Below, in pieces: positions 1-8,902 of a stretch of 64,000 nt of DNA. Location: assembly GCF_017876795.1 (NCBI RefSeq), contig NZ_JAGIOR010000003.1:248001-312000 (forward strand), read 5' to 3'. Origin of the DNA: Rhizobium leguminosarum (GTDB taxonomy: Bacteria > Pseudomonadota > Alphaproteobacteria > Rhizobiales > Rhizobiaceae). How positions within the stretch are numbered: the stretch's first letter is position 1; every line of letters begins with the position of its first letter. The position numbers and the translations under genes are program-made. The notes under the pieces are model-generated. The model was not told the origin of the DNA and did no database searches. It saw only the letters and a program-made list of their open reading frames with translations.

Positions 1-769
1 AGGGATCGAGCGTCGGCAGGTTGGGGTTTTCCGGCCGATAGGAGCGGGCCATCTTGATGTGCAGGTCCTGCCACTTCTTGACGCGGTTGGCCTGCATCAT
101 CTGTTCCATCTTCGCCTGGTCAGGCTGGAACTTCTTATGGAACTGCTTGAGATAATGCGCCGGCCCGACGATGACGAGCGGGATAGGGCCGGCCAGCGTC
201 GGTAGGAACATCGGGTTGGGTTTTTCCCAGGTGTAGCGCACCGTCAGCGGATCGAGCATCTCGAAGCGCGGCAGGCTGCCATGCGGGCGAAGCTCCAGCG
301 CGCCGCCGCCGGGCGTCAGCTTGTCGTTCAGGATGACGTCTTCCCACCAGTAGCGGAAATCGTCGGCCGTGAACGGCTGGCCGTCGGACCATTTATGGCC
401 CTCGCGCAGCGTGAAGGTAAAGACGGTGTCGTCCTCCGAGCGGAAATCGGCGAGGATATCCGGCTGGAACTGCAGGTGTTTGTTGTAGCCGACCATGCGG
501 GCATAGCCGTAGATCGTCATGAAGCGGATGTCGCGCTGGCTGCCGATGATGGTGCGCACCGTGCCGCCGTAGCTGCCGGGTACAAGCCCCATTTCCTTCA
601 GGTTGACGATGCGCGGGCGAGCGGGAATGCGCTCGGCCATCGGCGGCAGGCTGCCCGATGTCACCCGCTCCTTGAGGAATTCCGGCTCGCCGGCCTGTTC
701 GGCCCGAAGCACCGCCGGCGCGATCGCCGCGCCGACAAGGCCGCCCAGAAATATGCGACGCGTCACCAT
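1..769 (-). CDS. ABC transporter substrate-binding protein, peptide/nickel family 5 (partial, C-terminus off window)
   Basis: This is the reverse-strand reading frame from the ATG at 769 to the window edge, about 256 codons. The protein begins [10 protein letters not shown], a twin-arginine-like motif (RRxFL) followed by a hydrophobic stretch and a plausible cleavage site near APAVLRA, so export to the periplasm is likely. The following sequence contains a typical family 5 peptide-binding region (FTLREGHKWSDGQPFTADDF), seen in Dpp/Opp-type receptors. Its start overlaps the stop of the upstream dual ATPase gene by 4 bases (ATGA), which indicates translational coupling. The ligand cannot be told from sequence; oligopeptides or related compounds are usual for the family. 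The end of the gene lies outside the window. Confidence 0.85.
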   Translation of the reverse strand, partial: MVTRRIFLGGLVGAAIAPAVLRAEQAGEPEFLKERVTSGSLPPMAERIPARPRIVNLKEMGLVPGSYGGTVRTIIGSQRDIRFMTIYGYARMVGYNKHLQFQPDILADFRSEDDTVFTFTLREGHKWSDGQPFTADDFRYWWEDVILNDKLTPGGGALELRPHGSLPRFEMLDPLTVRYTWEKPNPMFLPTLAGPIPLVIVGPAHYLKQFHKKFQPDQAKMEQMMQANRVKKWQDLHIKMARSYRPENPNLPTLDP

Positions 770-2658
770 CAGCGCAACTCCCTGGCATCGGCGCCTTTGC
801 GGGCGCGCACCAGATGGCCGTCGCCGAGATCGGCATAGGCAAGCTCGGAGGCGTCGTCATGCTCGGCTGTGAAGGTCACGCCCCAGTTCTGCTTGTCGGC
901 GGCGCCGTTTTCCCGGAGCGCCTTGAAATCGAGCGGCCGGTCGAGATCGGGGAAGGGCACGGCGGCGAGCAGCGATTTCGTATAGGGATGCACCGGATCA
1001 CGCAGGATGATCTCGCGCGGCGCGATCTCGACGATGCGGCCCTTGCACATGACAGCGATGCGGTCGGCCATGTAATCGACGACGGCGAGATTGTGCGAGA
1101 TGAACAGATAGGTCAGCCCCAGCTCTTTTTGCAGGTCCTTCAACAGGTTGAGGATCTGTGCCTGGACGGAGACGTCGAGCGCCGAGACCGGCTCGTCGAG
1201 GATGACGAGCTTCGGGCCGAGCGCAAGCGCCCGCGCAATCCCGATGCGTTGGCGCTGGCCGCCCGAAAAACTGTGCGGGTAACGGCTGAGATAACGCTTG
1301 TCGAGGCCGATCGCCGCCATCAAGCCTTCGACCTTTCGCTTGCGCTCGTCACTGTCGCCCCGGTCGTGGATCTCCAGAGGTTCGCTCAGGATGTTGCGCA
1401 CCGTCATGCGCGGCGAGAGCGAGGAGACCGGATCCTGGAACACCATCTGGATCTTGGTGCGCATATCCTGCAGTGCTTCGCCGCGCACTGAAAGCACGTC
1501 GATCACGTCCTTCCCGTCGTTGAACACCACCGCACCGCTGTCGGGTGTGATGGCGCGCATCAGGATCTTGCTGAGCGTCGTCTTGCCGCAACCGGATTCG
1601 CCGACCAGGCCGAGGCATTCGCCGCGGCGGATGTCGAAGCTGACGTCGTCGACGGCGTGCACGACGGCGGCTTCGTGCTTGCCGAGGAAACTGCGCTTGC
1701 GCGTCTTGTAGGTTTTCGAGAGGTTGGCGACCGAAAGCAGTGTGCCCGGCGCCTCCGCCTGCAGCGGCTTCTTCTTGCCGACGAGGGTCTCGAGATTGAC
1801 CGGCACGTCGCGCAGCGCCTTCAGCCGCTCGCCGGGTTTCATGTCGAAATGCGGGACGGCGGCCATCAGCGCCTTGAGATAGGGATGCTGCGGATTGCGG
1901 AAGATCGCCTCGACCGGCCCGGCCTCCATGATCTCGCCGTGATAGATGACGACCACCTCGTCGGCCATATTGGCAACGATGCCGAGATCGTGGGTGATGA
2001 GCAGCATCGCCATGCCGAGCTTGGCCTGCAGATCGCGCAGCAATTCGAGGATCTGCGCCTGGATCGTCACGTCGAGCGCCGTTGTCGGCTCGTCGGCGAT
2101 CAGCAGCGCCGGCTTGCAGATCAGCGCCATGGCGATCATGGCGCGCTGGCGCATGCCGCCGGACAGTTCGAACGGATACATGTCGTAGGTGCGGCGCGGA
2201 TTGGAGAAGCCGACGAGGCCGAGCATCTCCTCGGTCTTCTCCCGTGCTTCCTGCTTGTCGGCTTCGGTATGGATCAGCAGCGCTTCGCTGATCTGGTTGC
2301 CGACGGTGTGCAACGGCGAGAGCGAGGTCATCGGCTCCTGGAAGATCGTCGCCATGCGCCGGCCGCGCAAGTCGCGCATTTCCTCACTGTCGCGCCTGAG
2401 CGACAGAATGTCGGTCGCGGTGCCGTCGAGCGGATCGGTGAAGAGGATGCGGCCGGAGGCGCTGGCCGGGTTGGGCAGAATGCCCATGACCGACTGGCTG
2501 ATCACTGATTTGCCGGACCCGGATTCACCGACGAGTGCGGTGACCTTGCCCGGAAGGATGCGAAGATTGGCTTCCTTTACGACGCGCAGCCGGTCGCCGA
2601 AAACCGAGAAGGAAACGTCGAGATTTTCAATACGCAACAAGTCGGCTGCAGACGCCAT
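769..2658 (-). CDS. Dual-domain ABC transporter ATP-binding protein (DppD-DppF / YejF type)
   Basis: A 629-residue protein with two complete ABC ATPase domains in one chain. The first has Walker A GESGSGKS at about residues 44-51, signature LSGGMRQR and Walker B ending in DEPTTALD. The second has Walker A GESGCGKT near residue 355, signature FSGGQRQR and DEPVSALD. The region after each domain ([15 protein letters not shown]) is the oligopeptide/dipeptide-transporter C-terminal motif. It would energise import of peptides or similar solutes together with the binding protein encoded next (4-base overlap). Permease genes are not visible and may lie to the left of the window. The start ATG at 2658 gives the usual family N-terminus. 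Confidence 0.93.
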   Translation of the reverse strand: MASAADLLRIENLDVSFSVFGDRLRVVKEANLRILPGKVTALVGESGSGKSVISQSVMGILPNPASASGRILFTDPLDGTATDILSLRRDSEEMRDLRGRRMATIFQEPMTSLSPLHTVGNQISEALLIHTEADKQEAREKTEEMLGLVGFSNPRRTYDMYPFELSGGMRQRAMIAMALICKPALLIADEPTTALDVTIQAQILELLRDLQAKLGMAMLLITHDLGIVANMADEVVVIYHGEIMEAGPVEAIFRNPQHPYLKALMAAVPHFDMKPGERLKALRDVPVNLETLVGKKKPLQAEAPGTLLSVANLSKTYKTRKRSFLGKHEAAVVHAVDDVSFDIRRGECLGLVGESGCGKTTLSKILMRAITPDSGAVVFNDGKDVIDVLSVRGEALQDMRTKIQMVFQDPVSSLSPRMTVRNILSEPLEIHDRGDSDERKRKVEGLMAAIGLDKRYLSRYPHSFSGGQRQRIGIARALALGPKLVILDEPVSALDVSVQAQILNLLKDLQKELGLTYLFISHNLAVVDYMADRIAVMCKGRIVEIAPREIILRDPVHPYTKSLLAAVPFPDLDRPLDFKALRENGAADKQNWGVTFTAEHDDASELAYADLGDGHLVRARKGADARELR

Positions 2659-2812
2659 ACCAATGAAATTCCCCAGTCTTCTATGTTCCCGTTAAGGCAC
2701 ACTATCGTACCGCAAACGGGGTGTCTAGCAGATGACAATCAAGGGAAAACTGCCACGTCCCGCCGAAGTTCCCCAGGCGAGATGCGCAGATTATGGCAGG
2801 AGTTTCGTGACT

Positions 2813-4156
2813 TTACTGGATGAACTTCTCCATGGTCGTGCGCTCGACTTGTTTCTTGGCGTCACGGTGCAGGAGAATGACCTGTTCGGCTTCGGAAAGT
2901 CCGTTCTGCACCGCCTCGCGGAAGCTCTCGTCGACGTTGATCGCGGGGGCCGGCGCATGCGGCTGCAGCACCGTCACCTTCTGGCGGATGCCGCGCAGCT
3001 TTTCCTCGCCGAGCGTCGTCCATTCGCCGCCGCAATAACCGGCGAAGGCCTGGCTGGCGACGACCTCGCGGCCGTATTTCTTCGTCAGGATCTGCAGGCG
3101 CTGCACCTCGTTGACCGCCGAGCCGAAGGCCGAGAAGGTCAGCCGGTCCTTGAGGCCGACATTGCCGAACATGACGTTGCCGACATGCAGGCCGATGCCG
3201 TAGCCGACTTTGCTAAGGCCTTTCGCCTCGCGATCCCTGTTGAGCTCCGCGACCCGCGCCTGCGCCTGATGGACGGCGGAAAGTGCTGCCTCGCAGGCGA
3301 TTTTCGACGGATCCTTGTGGCGCCCGCAGGGATAGACGGCGAGGAAGCCGTCGCCGAGGAAACTCAGGATCTCGCCGCCATTGCGGTTGAAGGGCGCGGC
3401 GATCGCGTCGAAGAACTGGTTCAGCGTGTCGATATAGGCCTGCCGGCCCTCCTTTTCGGCATACATGGTGGATTCGCGCATGTCGCCCATAACAAGGGCG
3501 GCGCGGATCGTCTCGCCGTCGCCGCGGCGGATTTGGCCGTTCAGCACCCGCTTGCCGGCATCGCCGCCGAGATAGGTGGTCAGCATGTTGTTGGCGAGCT
3601 TGCCGAGCACCGCCATCTTGGCGGCGACCGCCAGATGGTTCTGCATCTTCAGCAGCGCATCGATCATATCGTCGGAAAAGCCGCTATGGTGGTCGGTCGA
3701 CCAGGAGCCCATCATGCCCTGCACCGAGCCGTCGCTGAAGGGCTGCACGAAGGCCAGGTAATCGGTGATCTTGTCCTTGCGCAGGTCCTCGAAGATCGGG
3801 AATTCGGCCGGCCCTTCCTGCATCAGCCGGCGGCGGATGTGCTGCAGATTGTTGTCGAGCAGGTAGTAATAAGGGCTCTGCAGGAAGCGGTCCGGCTTTT
3901 GCCCTGCCGGCATGCGAAAGCCTTCGATGGTGACGCCGCTGGCGCGCCGCCAGGTGAAGCTGAGTGCGTCGTAGAGCGGATGCAGCATCGAAAAGGTCAG
4001 ATGCACGCGGGCGATGGGCAGGCCGGCGGAGGCGAGCCGTTCGCAGAAACCGCGCACGATGTTTTCCAGCTCGTCTCCTGCCAGCGAAGAGTTCGTCAGC
4101 CATTCAGCGACCCGGTCCAACAGGATGGAGGAGACGCTGGATTCGATCGTGCTCAT
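2813..4156 (-). CDS. Class III adenylate/guanylate cyclase
   Basis: A 447-residue predicted cytoplasmic protein. The C-terminal half carries a class III nucleotide cyclase domain: the metal-binding segment MGDMREST, the FLGDGFLAVYP segment with the second metal aspartate, and GIGLHVGNVMFGNVG further on. The N-terminal 220 residues form an alpha/beta region I do not recognise, of the kind fused to many rhizobial cyclases and presumably sensory. The start is set at MSTIESS because a GAGG sequence lies 12 bases upstream; an in-frame ATG 18 bases earlier is possible. The gene stands alone between two non-coding stretches. The substrate (ATP or GTP) and the signal are not deducible. Confidence 0.85.
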   Translation of the reverse strand: MSTIESSVSSILLDRVAEWLTNSSLAGDELENIVRGFCERLASAGLPIARVHLTFSMLHPLYDALSFTWRRASGVTIEGFRMPAGQKPDRFLQSPYYYLLDNNLQHIRRRLMQEGPAEFPIFEDLRKDKITDYLAFVQPFSDGSVQGMMGSWSTDHHSGFSDDMIDALLKMQNHLAVAAKMAVLGKLANNMLTTYLGGDAGKRVLNGQIRRGDGETIRAALVMGDMRESTMYAEKEGRQAYIDTLNQFFDAIAAPFNRNGGEILSFLGDGFLAVYPCGRHKDPSKIACEAALSAVHQAQARVAELNRDREAKGLSKVGYGIGLHVGNVMFGNVGLKDRLTFSAFGSAVNEVQRLQILTKKYGREVVASQAFAGYCGGEWTTLGEEKLRGIRQKVTVLQPHAPAPAINVDESFREAVQNGLSEAEQVILLHRDAKKQVERTTMEKFIQ

Positions 4157-4769
4157 TCTCGGTATGATCCTCATAAGCCACGCCATCCCCAAGAGCCAAA
4201 AATCCCCCGGCCGGCACATTTTCATGCGCAGGACACAAGGAAATCAGGATGTACGAGCGGTATTATTTGTCAACGATCTGCCGAGAGCCCGGCAGCGGCA
4301 CCCCTTTGCTCCCAATCGGGGGATCGGACGGGCAGTCCTTTCACGGCGGTTCATTATCAAAAATCAAAATAGGGATGCTGCGAATGCGAAACAATGGGAT
4401 CGGGATTATTTTGTGCCCTCAAGTTGCAGCAAAGGCGGGTGCCGGGGCATTTCGGCCACACCCGGCTAAGGGTTCTCTCGGCCAAGAGATCGGCGAAACC
4501 GGCCCCTGCCGCCTACCGCTCACCTCTCACCTCTCCCCAACCTCTCCCAGAAGGGGGAGGGCTTAACTTGCCGCATCGCCCCACTAAAAAATCATCGCCG
4601 AGAACGCTGAGGTCGATAGAGGGCGGGCCGCCGCCGCGGGTTAGCCCCTCCCCCTCGGGAGGGTTTGAGGAGGGGTCTTGGGTCGTCGACCGAACGGCAT
4701 TGCCGCCGGGGAGAAGAGGAAGATCCGCGCCCGGGTTTAATTTGCCGAAGTCATGCATTAGATCAGCGT
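4157..4769. other. Intergenic region with REP-like palindromes
   Basis: About 610 bases with no convincing gene. It separates the divergent cyclase and nucleotide-sugar dehydrogenase genes. The left half is moderately AT-rich and should hold promoters for the leftward cyclase. Between about 4525 and 4690 there are stretches of the CCTCTCCC / GGGGGAGG type found between genes in many rhizobia, including a hairpin listed separately. Open frames through it have the low-complexity Pro/Arg/Ser composition expected of translated repeats, not of a protein. Confidence 0.6.
4646..4663. repeat. GC-rich hairpin, REP-like
   Basis: CCCTCCC (4646-4652) and GGGAGGG (4657-4663) form a 7-bp stem around a 4-base loop. 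A related palindrome (CCCTCTCCCC/GGGGAGAGGG) occurs at 39247-39268, which supports a dispersed repeat family and not a gene-specific site. Its role (mRNA 3' end, DNA-binding site or a parasitic repeat) is unknown. Confidence 0.55.
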
Positions 4770-6134
4770 ATGATTTCCCGTTTGAAAGATCCCGCCTTGG
4801 CCCTCTCCACCTTCGATACGCTTTTGCAGAAGATCGAAACCCGAAACGCCCGTGCCGGCATCATCGGGCTCGGTTACGTCGGCCTGCCGCTGGCGATGGC
4901 GGTGGCGCGTAGCGGCTTTGCGGTCACTGGTTTCGACATCGATCCCTCCAAGATGGTGGCGCTTGACGCCGGCCGCTCCTATATCGACGCCGTCAGCGAC
5001 GCAGCGCTTGCCGCCGAGATCGAGGCCAGGCGTTTCGAGGCGACGACCGATTTCGCTGGGCTTGCCGCCTGCGACGTCATCATCATCTGCGTGCCGACGC
5101 CGCTGACCAAACACCGCGATCCCGACCTTTCCTTCGTCGAGGCGACGTCACGCTCGATCGCCGCGCATTTGCGCCCCGGTCAGCTCGTCGTGCTGGAATC
5201 GACCACCTATCCCGGTACGACCGATGATATCGTCAAGGTCATTCTCGAAGGCACCGGGCTGAAGTCCGGTTCGGATTTCTTCGTCGGCTTCTCGCCGGAG
5301 CGCGAGGATCCCGGCAACCAGAATTATCATACCGCCACCATCCCGAAGGTCGTCGCCGGCGATGGCACTGAAGCGCTGGCGCTGATGAAGGCCTTCTACG
5401 GCGCGGCGGTCTCGACCGTCGTTCCGGTCTCCTCGAATGCGACGGCCGAGGCGGTGAAGCTCACCGAAAACATCTTCCGCTCGGTCAATATCGCCCTCGT
5501 CAACGAGCTGAAGACCGTCTATGCGGCAATGGGCATCGACGTCTGGGAAGTGATCGATGCGGCCAAGACCAAGCCCTTCGGCTACATGCCCTTCTATCCA
5601 GGCCCCGGCCTCGGCGGCCATTGCATCCCGATCGATCCCTTCTACCTCACCTGGAAATCGCGTGAATACGAGCTGCCCACCCGCTTCATCGAGCTGGCCG
5701 GCGAGATCAATTCGGCAATGCCGCGTTATGTCGTCGGCAAGCTTGCCGAAGCGCTCGACATCCGTGCCGGCAAGGCACTGAGCCGCAGCCGGGTGCTGGT
5801 GATCGGGCTCGCCTACAAGAAGAACGTCGCTGATATAAGGGAGAGCCCCTCGCTGCGGCTGATCGAGATCATCGAGGAACGCGGCGGACGGGCCGATTAT
5901 CACGATCCTTTCGTCGCCGAGATCCCGCCGACGCGCGAGTACCAGGCGCTGAAGGGCCGCCGATCGGTGGCGCTGACGCCGGAAGCGGTCGCCGGCTACG
6001 ATGCGGTGCTGGTCGCCACCGATCATGACAGCGTGGATTATCCGGCGCTCGCAAAAAGCGCCGCGCTGATCATCGACACGCGCAACGTCTTCAACCGGCT
6101 TGGGCTTTCGGCCGATCACGTCATCAAGGCATAA
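4770..6134 (+). CDS. UDP-glucose/GDP-mannose dehydrogenase family nucleotide sugar dehydrogenase
   Basis: A 454-residue NAD-dependent enzyme that would oxidise a UDP-sugar (probably UDP-GlcNAc or a related sugar) at C6 to the uronic acid for surface polysaccharide synthesis. It has the N-terminal Rossmann motif GLGYVGLPLA (about residues 33-42), the central helix with EAVKLTENIF, the catalytic cysteine in GGHCIPIDP, and a C-terminal UDP-binding domain with GLAYKKNVADIRESP. The last motif is typical of the WbpA/TviB group more than of UDP-glucose dehydrogenase proper. The ATG at 4770 was chosen because the frame upstream is translated repeat sequence. No other polysaccharide genes adjoin it; FkbM, glycosyltransferase and deacetylase genes lie 10 kb on. 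Confidence 0.9.
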   Translation: MISRLKDPALALSTFDTLLQKIETRNARAGIIGLGYVGLPLAMAVARSGFAVTGFDIDPSKMVALDAGRSYIDAVSDAALAAEIEARRFEATTDFAGLAACDVIIICVPTPLTKHRDPDLSFVEATSRSIAAHLRPGQLVVLESTTYPGTTDDIVKVILEGTGLKSGSDFFVGFSPEREDPGNQNYHTATIPKVVAGDGTEALALMKAFYGAAVSTVVPVSSNATAEAVKLTENIFRSVNIALVNELKTVYAAMGIDVWEVIDAAKTKPFGYMPFYPGPGLGGHCIPIDPFYLTWKSREYELPTRFIELAGEINSAMPRYVVGKLAEALDIRAGKALSRSRVLVIGLAYKKNVADIRESPSLRLIEIIEERGGRADYHDPFVAEIPPTREYQALKGRRSVALTPEAVAGYDAVLVATDHDSVDYPALAKSAALIIDTRNVFNRLGLSADHVIKA

Positions 6135-6291
6135 AAGCAACGCGACTGCACAAGTGGAGTCGATCTAAGGATAGATCATGCAGCACTTTAAACATGCTGA
6201 GCACGCCACAACCATTTCGGAGGCGGATTGGATCAGTTCCGAGGGAGGAATATCTTGAACAGTTTTGCTGCGGCTTTCTTCGCTGCGCGTC

Positions 6292-7467
6292 TCACATGAC
6301 GGGCGGCGCTGCAGAAAGCGACTTGCCGGTCATCCGGCTGGCAGCCACCGCATAACCGCCTGATGCACCGTCGATGAAATGCATGTGGTCGCGCGAAATC
6401 GGCGTCGGCACGAAGCAGGTCATCAGCGCCGAGGCCTGCCGATGCAGGCCGTAGCGGGCAATGCCCTTGGCCCGCGCCGCTTCCAGCAGCGTCTCGATCC
6501 GTTTCAAATGTTCGGCATCGACGTCGACTGTCATCTTGAGCCCGTCGTCGAATTTGCGGAAGTCGGAATTGTCAGCGACGTCGCGCTTGTAGCGGCGCGC
6601 ATCGAAGCGGCCGAGCGGAATGCCGAGCCTGTAGAACACCACGGTAACGGCGAGTTGCAGGAAGATGAAGAGCTTCTGCCGCAACCGCCGGCCGGCCGGC
6701 GCGGTGGCCTTGGCCTCGCGATTGATGCCGTGCAGCGAGAAAGCGAAGTTTGGGCCGCCGGCCGGCACCGGATGGCTGCCGCGGTTCTGCTCGGTGGTGA
6801 TGGCGACTATGCCGTTGACGAGGTCGCGGAATTCTTCGCCCGGCCGGCCTTCGCCGGGAACCGCGATGATCGAGACGATCTCGCCGTTTTGCGCATCGAT
6901 CGGGCTCCAGCGGCAGGAGAGGCCGGTGAGATCCGGGCGTGTTCCGGCCGCCGCCCGCTCGACGGCGTAATGGCCGAGCTTCATCTGCCGTTCCGCCCAG
7001 CTCGTGCCGCCGCCCCAGAACATCGCATAGGTGACATGCGGGCTTGCCGAGTAACGCGCGACGCGGACGTCGAGGCCCTCGGCGCGGGTATCGGCGACCG
7101 GGACGATGGCGATGCGCAGCACCAGGCTGAGGTCCTCCTCGACCCAGACCTGCACGGCGGCAAGGGCATCGCGCGCCGCCTGCTCCAGCGAACCCGGAAG
7201 CGCGATCAGCGCCCCGTCGCCGCCGAAGACGAAGGGATAGTCGCCCTTGCCGACGGCATTCAGCACCGCCGAAATGACGCTGGCGCCCGCCATATTGACG
7301 TCCTTGTAACGGCCGCCGGCGATCGCCTGCGTCGAGCCGACGATATCGGCGAGCGCCAGCACCCATCCCTCCGGCAGCGGCCGATAATTGGCGGCATCGG
7401 TCACGCCCTCGAAGGCGCTGAACAGCGGTACGGCGGCAAAGAATTCTTCGTCGGTCACGGTTTTCAT
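6292..7467 (-). CDS. DUF3095 family protein (cyclase-fold homologue)
   Basis: A 391-residue protein that I assign to DUF3095 from memory of the family. The segment ALADIVGSTQAIAGGRYKDVN, followed by FVFGGDGALIALP, mimics the two metal-binding aspartate segments of class III cyclases, but the rest is divergent. No catalytic activity is established. The start is placed at MKTVTDEEFF; the upstream 17 codons of the open frame look non-coding. It lies opposite to the methyltransferase gene at 7592. It is the second of three cyclase-fold genes within the first 19 kb. Confidence 0.7.
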   Translation of the reverse strand: MKTVTDEEFFAAVPLFSAFEGVTDAANYRPLPEGWVLALADIVGSTQAIAGGRYKDVNMAGASVISAVLNAVGKGDYPFVFGGDGALIALPGSLEQAARDALAAVQVWVEEDLSLVLRIAIVPVADTRAEGLDVRVARYSASPHVTYAMFWGGGTSWAERQMKLGHYAVERAAAGTRPDLTGLSCRWSPIDAQNGEIVSIIAVPGEGRPGEEFRDLVNGIVAITTEQNRGSHPVPAGGPNFAFSLHGINREAKATAPAGRRLRQKLFIFLQLAVTVVFYRLGIPLGRFDARRYKRDVADNSDFRKFDDGLKMTVDVDAEHLKRIETLLEAARAKGIARYGLHRQASALMTCFVPTPISRDHMHFIDGASGGYAVAASRMTGKSLSAAPPVM

Positions 7468-7591
7468 GTCATCCAGCTTAGCACAGACCCATGTTGCCAC
7501 TGCAACGCCATTTCCCATTTACGGCAATCGACTTGGCAAGGTTTCATGTGTTAGCACCCGCTGACGATTTTTCATGACGGATACGGATTAG

Positions 7592-8071
7592 ATGAGCCGC
7601 CTCGACAGCTTCATTCGCCGGTTGACGGCCCAACGCGACATTTTGAACGCGATCATCGATCTGGTCGGCGAAACAGAAGGTCCGGTGCTGGAATTCGGCC
7701 TCGGCAACGGCCGCACCTATGATCACCTGCGCGAGAATTTCCCCGGCCGCCGCATCGTCGCCTTCGACTGGGAAGTCCGCTCCTATTCGGCCTCGACACC
7801 AGAGGCACAAGACATGGTGACCGGCAATATCCGCGAATCCGGCCAGGCCTTCCTCGGCATTGGTGCCGCCCTTGCCCATGCCGATATCGGCACAGGCCAT
7901 GACGAGATCGACGCGGTGACCCTGACCTGGCTGCCGCAACTGATGGCCGGCGTGCTGGCCCCAAACGGCATCGCCGTCAGCGGCCTGCCGCTGGAGCATG
8001 CCGAGCTAGTGGCGCTGCCGCTGCCTGAGGGGATCAAGGAAGGGCGGTATTTTTTGTATCGCAGGGGATAG
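7592..8071 (+). CDS. Small class I SAM-dependent methyltransferase (Methyltransf_17-like)
   Basis: A 159-residue protein with a compact Rossmann-type SAM-binding core. Motif I is VLEFGLGNGRTYDHL (about residues 31-45), then an acidic residue at the end of strand 2 (IVAFDWEV). The length and order of motifs match the short Methyltransf_17 family, whose substrates are unknown to me. It is expected to be cytoplasmic. A degraded copy of its 3' half follows directly downstream (8098-8305), so the locus has undergone a tandem duplication. Confidence 0.75.
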   Translation: MSRLDSFIRRLTAQRDILNAIIDLVGETEGPVLEFGLGNGRTYDHLRENFPGRRIVAFDWEVRSYSASTPEAQDMVTGNIRESGQAFLGIGAALAHADIGTGHDEIDAVTLTWLPQLMAGVLAPNGIAVSGLPLEHAELVALPLPEGIKEGRYFLYRRG

Positions 8072-8097
8072 GCGGTTTCGGGCGGCGGCTATCCGCC

Positions 8098-8305
8098 TAA
8101 AGCTTTGCATTGCTTGAACTCGGTGGGCAGCAAAGGAGACGGGATTTCGCGGTGACACTGACCCGGCCGCCGCCGCTGATGGCCGTCATGCTCGCCCTAA
8201 CGCCATCACCGTGAGCCGCCTGCCGCTGGACTATCCCGAGCTCACGCCTCTGCTGCCGCCGATGGCAGCAATGAAAGCGATTATTTCCTGTACCGAAGGA
8301 GATCA
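8098..8305 (+). pseudogene. Decayed partial duplicate of the upstream methyltransferase gene
   Basis: From the GTGACACTGACC at 8152 the DNA follows the 3' part of the gene at 7592-8071 (from GTGACCCTGACC at 7916) almost step by step. Shared blocks include CTGATGGCCG, CGCC(G)TCA(C), GCCTGCCGCTGGA and TTTCCTGTACCG versus TTTTTTGTATCG. The copy has lost its reading frame by indels and substitutions, and an in-frame TGA follows the 'ATCACCG' segment. Weaker similarity begins near 8098. It has no start and no intact frame, so it is a remnant. It ends just before the convergent Rrf2 gene. Confidence 0.75.
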
Positions 8306-8312
8306 TCTCCCC

Positions 8313-8768
8313 TCATGAGGCACAAGAATACGACGTTGCCGAGCGCGAGGTCAGTTTTGCTTCGAAGTCGGCGGCGATTTCTTCCAGGGTTACGCTGCCC
8401 AACCGCCGCAGGAGCAGGGCCTCCGCCTCCTTCATCGCATCTCCGAGGACGGTATTCACCGCCTGTTCCACAAGGCATTTCGGCTGATCGTCGGCTGGGC
8501 CGATGGCGAAGAGATGCGGCTCGCCGAGCGCGTTGTAGACATTAAGCAGGGTGATTTCCGACAACGGACGCACCAGTGTCCAGCCGCCGCCGTGACCCTT
8601 TTCGGAGCGGACATAGCCCTGTTCGCGAAGGCCGGCCATGGTGCGGCGGACGACGACGGGATTGGTGTTGAGCATCTTCGCAATCATGTCGGAGGTCGCC
8701 GACTGCTCCTGCCGGTCCATATGGATCAGCACGTGCAGCATGCGGGAGAGGCGGCTGTCATTGCGCAT
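8313..8768 (-). CDS. Rrf2 family transcriptional regulator
   Basis: A 151-residue Rrf2-type repressor with an N-terminal winged helix (LSRMLHVLIHMD, then IAKMLNTNPVVVRRTMAGLREQGYVRSEKGHGGGW, residues 8-63) and a dimerisation helix. It has a single cysteine (C98 in PKCLVEQ) instead of the three cluster-ligating cysteines of IscR/NsrR. This resembles the YwnA/CymR-like subgroup, which senses thiols or redox state without an iron-sulfur cluster; that assignment is inference. It is divergent from the flavoprotein gene at 8903 across a short region with an inverted repeat, so it probably controls that gene and itself. Confidence 0.88.
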   Translation of the reverse strand: MRNDSRLSRMLHVLIHMDRQEQSATSDMIAKMLNTNPVVVRRTMAGLREQGYVRSEKGHGGGWTLVRPLSEITLLNVYNALGEPHLFAIGPADDQPKCLVEQAVNTVLGDAMKEAEALLLRRLGSVTLEEIAADFEAKLTSRSATSYSCAS

Positions 8769-8823
8769 GGTTTTCTTCCTAGCGGTCGGGCGGGAGATTA
8801 TCGCAACCTAACCGTAACAAGAC

Positions 8824-8862
8824 AAGTAACATGATGCTTGACTGGGCCGCTTCATGTAACTT
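8824..8862. promoter_or_regulatory. Candidate operator between Rrf2 gene and flavoprotein gene
   Basis: AAGTAACATGA (8824-8834) and TCATGTAACTT (8852-8862) form an inverted repeat with one mismatch and a 17-base spacer, centred in the divergent promoter region. Additional GTAAC elements flank it. Rrf2 regulators usually bind such dyads near their own promoter, so this is a likely autoregulatory site; binding is not shown. Confidence 0.45.
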
Positions 8863-8902
8863 ATGTTGAGTCGTGAGTGAGGCAGCGCCAAAGGAGGGTT
8901 CC

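Noticed and set aside
2732..4372. 546-codon forward open frame
   Set aside because: It is antisense to the cyclase gene (2813-4156), and its composition is that of a shadow frame in high-G+C DNA. The reverse frame has clear cyclase motifs.
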